A stretch of DNA of 36,731 nucleotides from Bdellovibrionales bacterium (GTDB lineage Bacteria; Bdellovibrionota; UBA1018; CAIMNF01). The stretch is from positions 1 to 36,731 of the forward strand of contig JAGWXK010000015.1 of assembly GCA_018969905.1 (NCBI GenBank). Reading direction: 5' to 3'. This document shows positions 36,446-36,731 of this stretch, piece by piece (the stretch's first letter is position 1; each line of letters begins with the position of its first letter). The position numbers and the translations under genes were made by a program. Under the pieces are notes generated by a model that saw only the letters and a list, made by a program, of their open reading frames with translations, had not been told where the DNA came from and searched no databases.

Positions 36446-36484
36446 TATTTACAATTATTACAGCCACTGTAAAAATTGTAATTA
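36446..36484. repeat. Long AT-rich hairpin (16/18 paired, 3-nt loop)
   Basis: TATTTACAATTATTACAG-CCA-CTGTAAAAATTGTAATTA. Confidence 0.7.
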
Positions 36485-36513
36485 GAGTGCAATTCATACA
36501 CCTGCAGTATTTT

Positions 36514-36731
36514 TCATGACTTAGCCAGTCCACACGGAACGGGTGCGAAAAAAGAAATACCGATTGTCATTTTCACGGTCACCCTAAATTCATTACCCGA
36601 CCACACAAAGGCAGTGCAACTTTTCTTCATCATAAGTTCGTAAGGGGTACGCCAGTCAAGACACTTCATGGGTCTGTTGTTGATTTCAAACTCTACCTTC
36701 TTCAATTGTTTCCAGTGCAGGTTTGAGAGGT
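36514..36731 (-). mobile_element. IS30-like transposase C-terminal fragment, continuing beyond the window
   Basis: Frame reads LSNLHWKQLKKVEFEINNRPMKCLDWRTPYELMMKKSC, resembling the IS30 C-terminal NNRPRK.LG.RTP.E motif. Confidence 0.65.

Noticed and set aside
1-36731. CRISPR array, retron or prophage
   Set aside because: No regularly spaced direct repeats, reverse transcriptase, Cas or phage structural genes were seen

Overview
Bacterial chromosomal window, densely coded, possibly Bdellovibrionota-like (inference only; no marker gene settles this). In order: (1) 3' part of a VWA-domain protein; (2) a minus-strand operon of permease, glutamine-synthetase-like ligase, Fe-alcohol dehydrogenase, PuuD-like hydrolase, aldehyde dehydrogenase and possibly a methyltransferase, consistent with gamma-glutamylation catabolism of ethanolamine or a similar amino-alcohol, directly downstream of tRNA-Arg(CCG); (3) two plus-strand uncharacterised exported/membrane proteins (267 and 1238 aa), a di-haem cytochrome c and a frameshifted secreted-protein gene; (4) the most interesting locus, 14.3-25.4 kb: a tightly overlapping ten-gene minus-strand operon (YdjI-like SPFH/SHOCT, two zinc-ribbon DUF4178 proteins, an unlisted 45-aa membrane peptide, DUF350, membrane-fused spermidine-synthase-like enzyme, Tat-exported FAD oxidase, His-rich polytopic membrane protein, SpeD, acyltransferase), divergent from an XpaC-like/TelA pair. 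It looks like a polyamine-linked envelope-stress system; (5) a minus-strand operon of GH1, 7TM-like protein, cytochrome c, FolE and a secreted protein; (6) a SWIM-SNF2 helicase; (7) a BrnT/BrnA toxin-antitoxin module with a candidate 11-bp-periodic operator; (8) a decayed ISL3-like transposase inactivated by an exact 20-bp tandem duplication and fused to a truncated SRPBCC gene, then an IS30-like fragment at the edge. All family calls come from reading the translated sequence; no database search was run.
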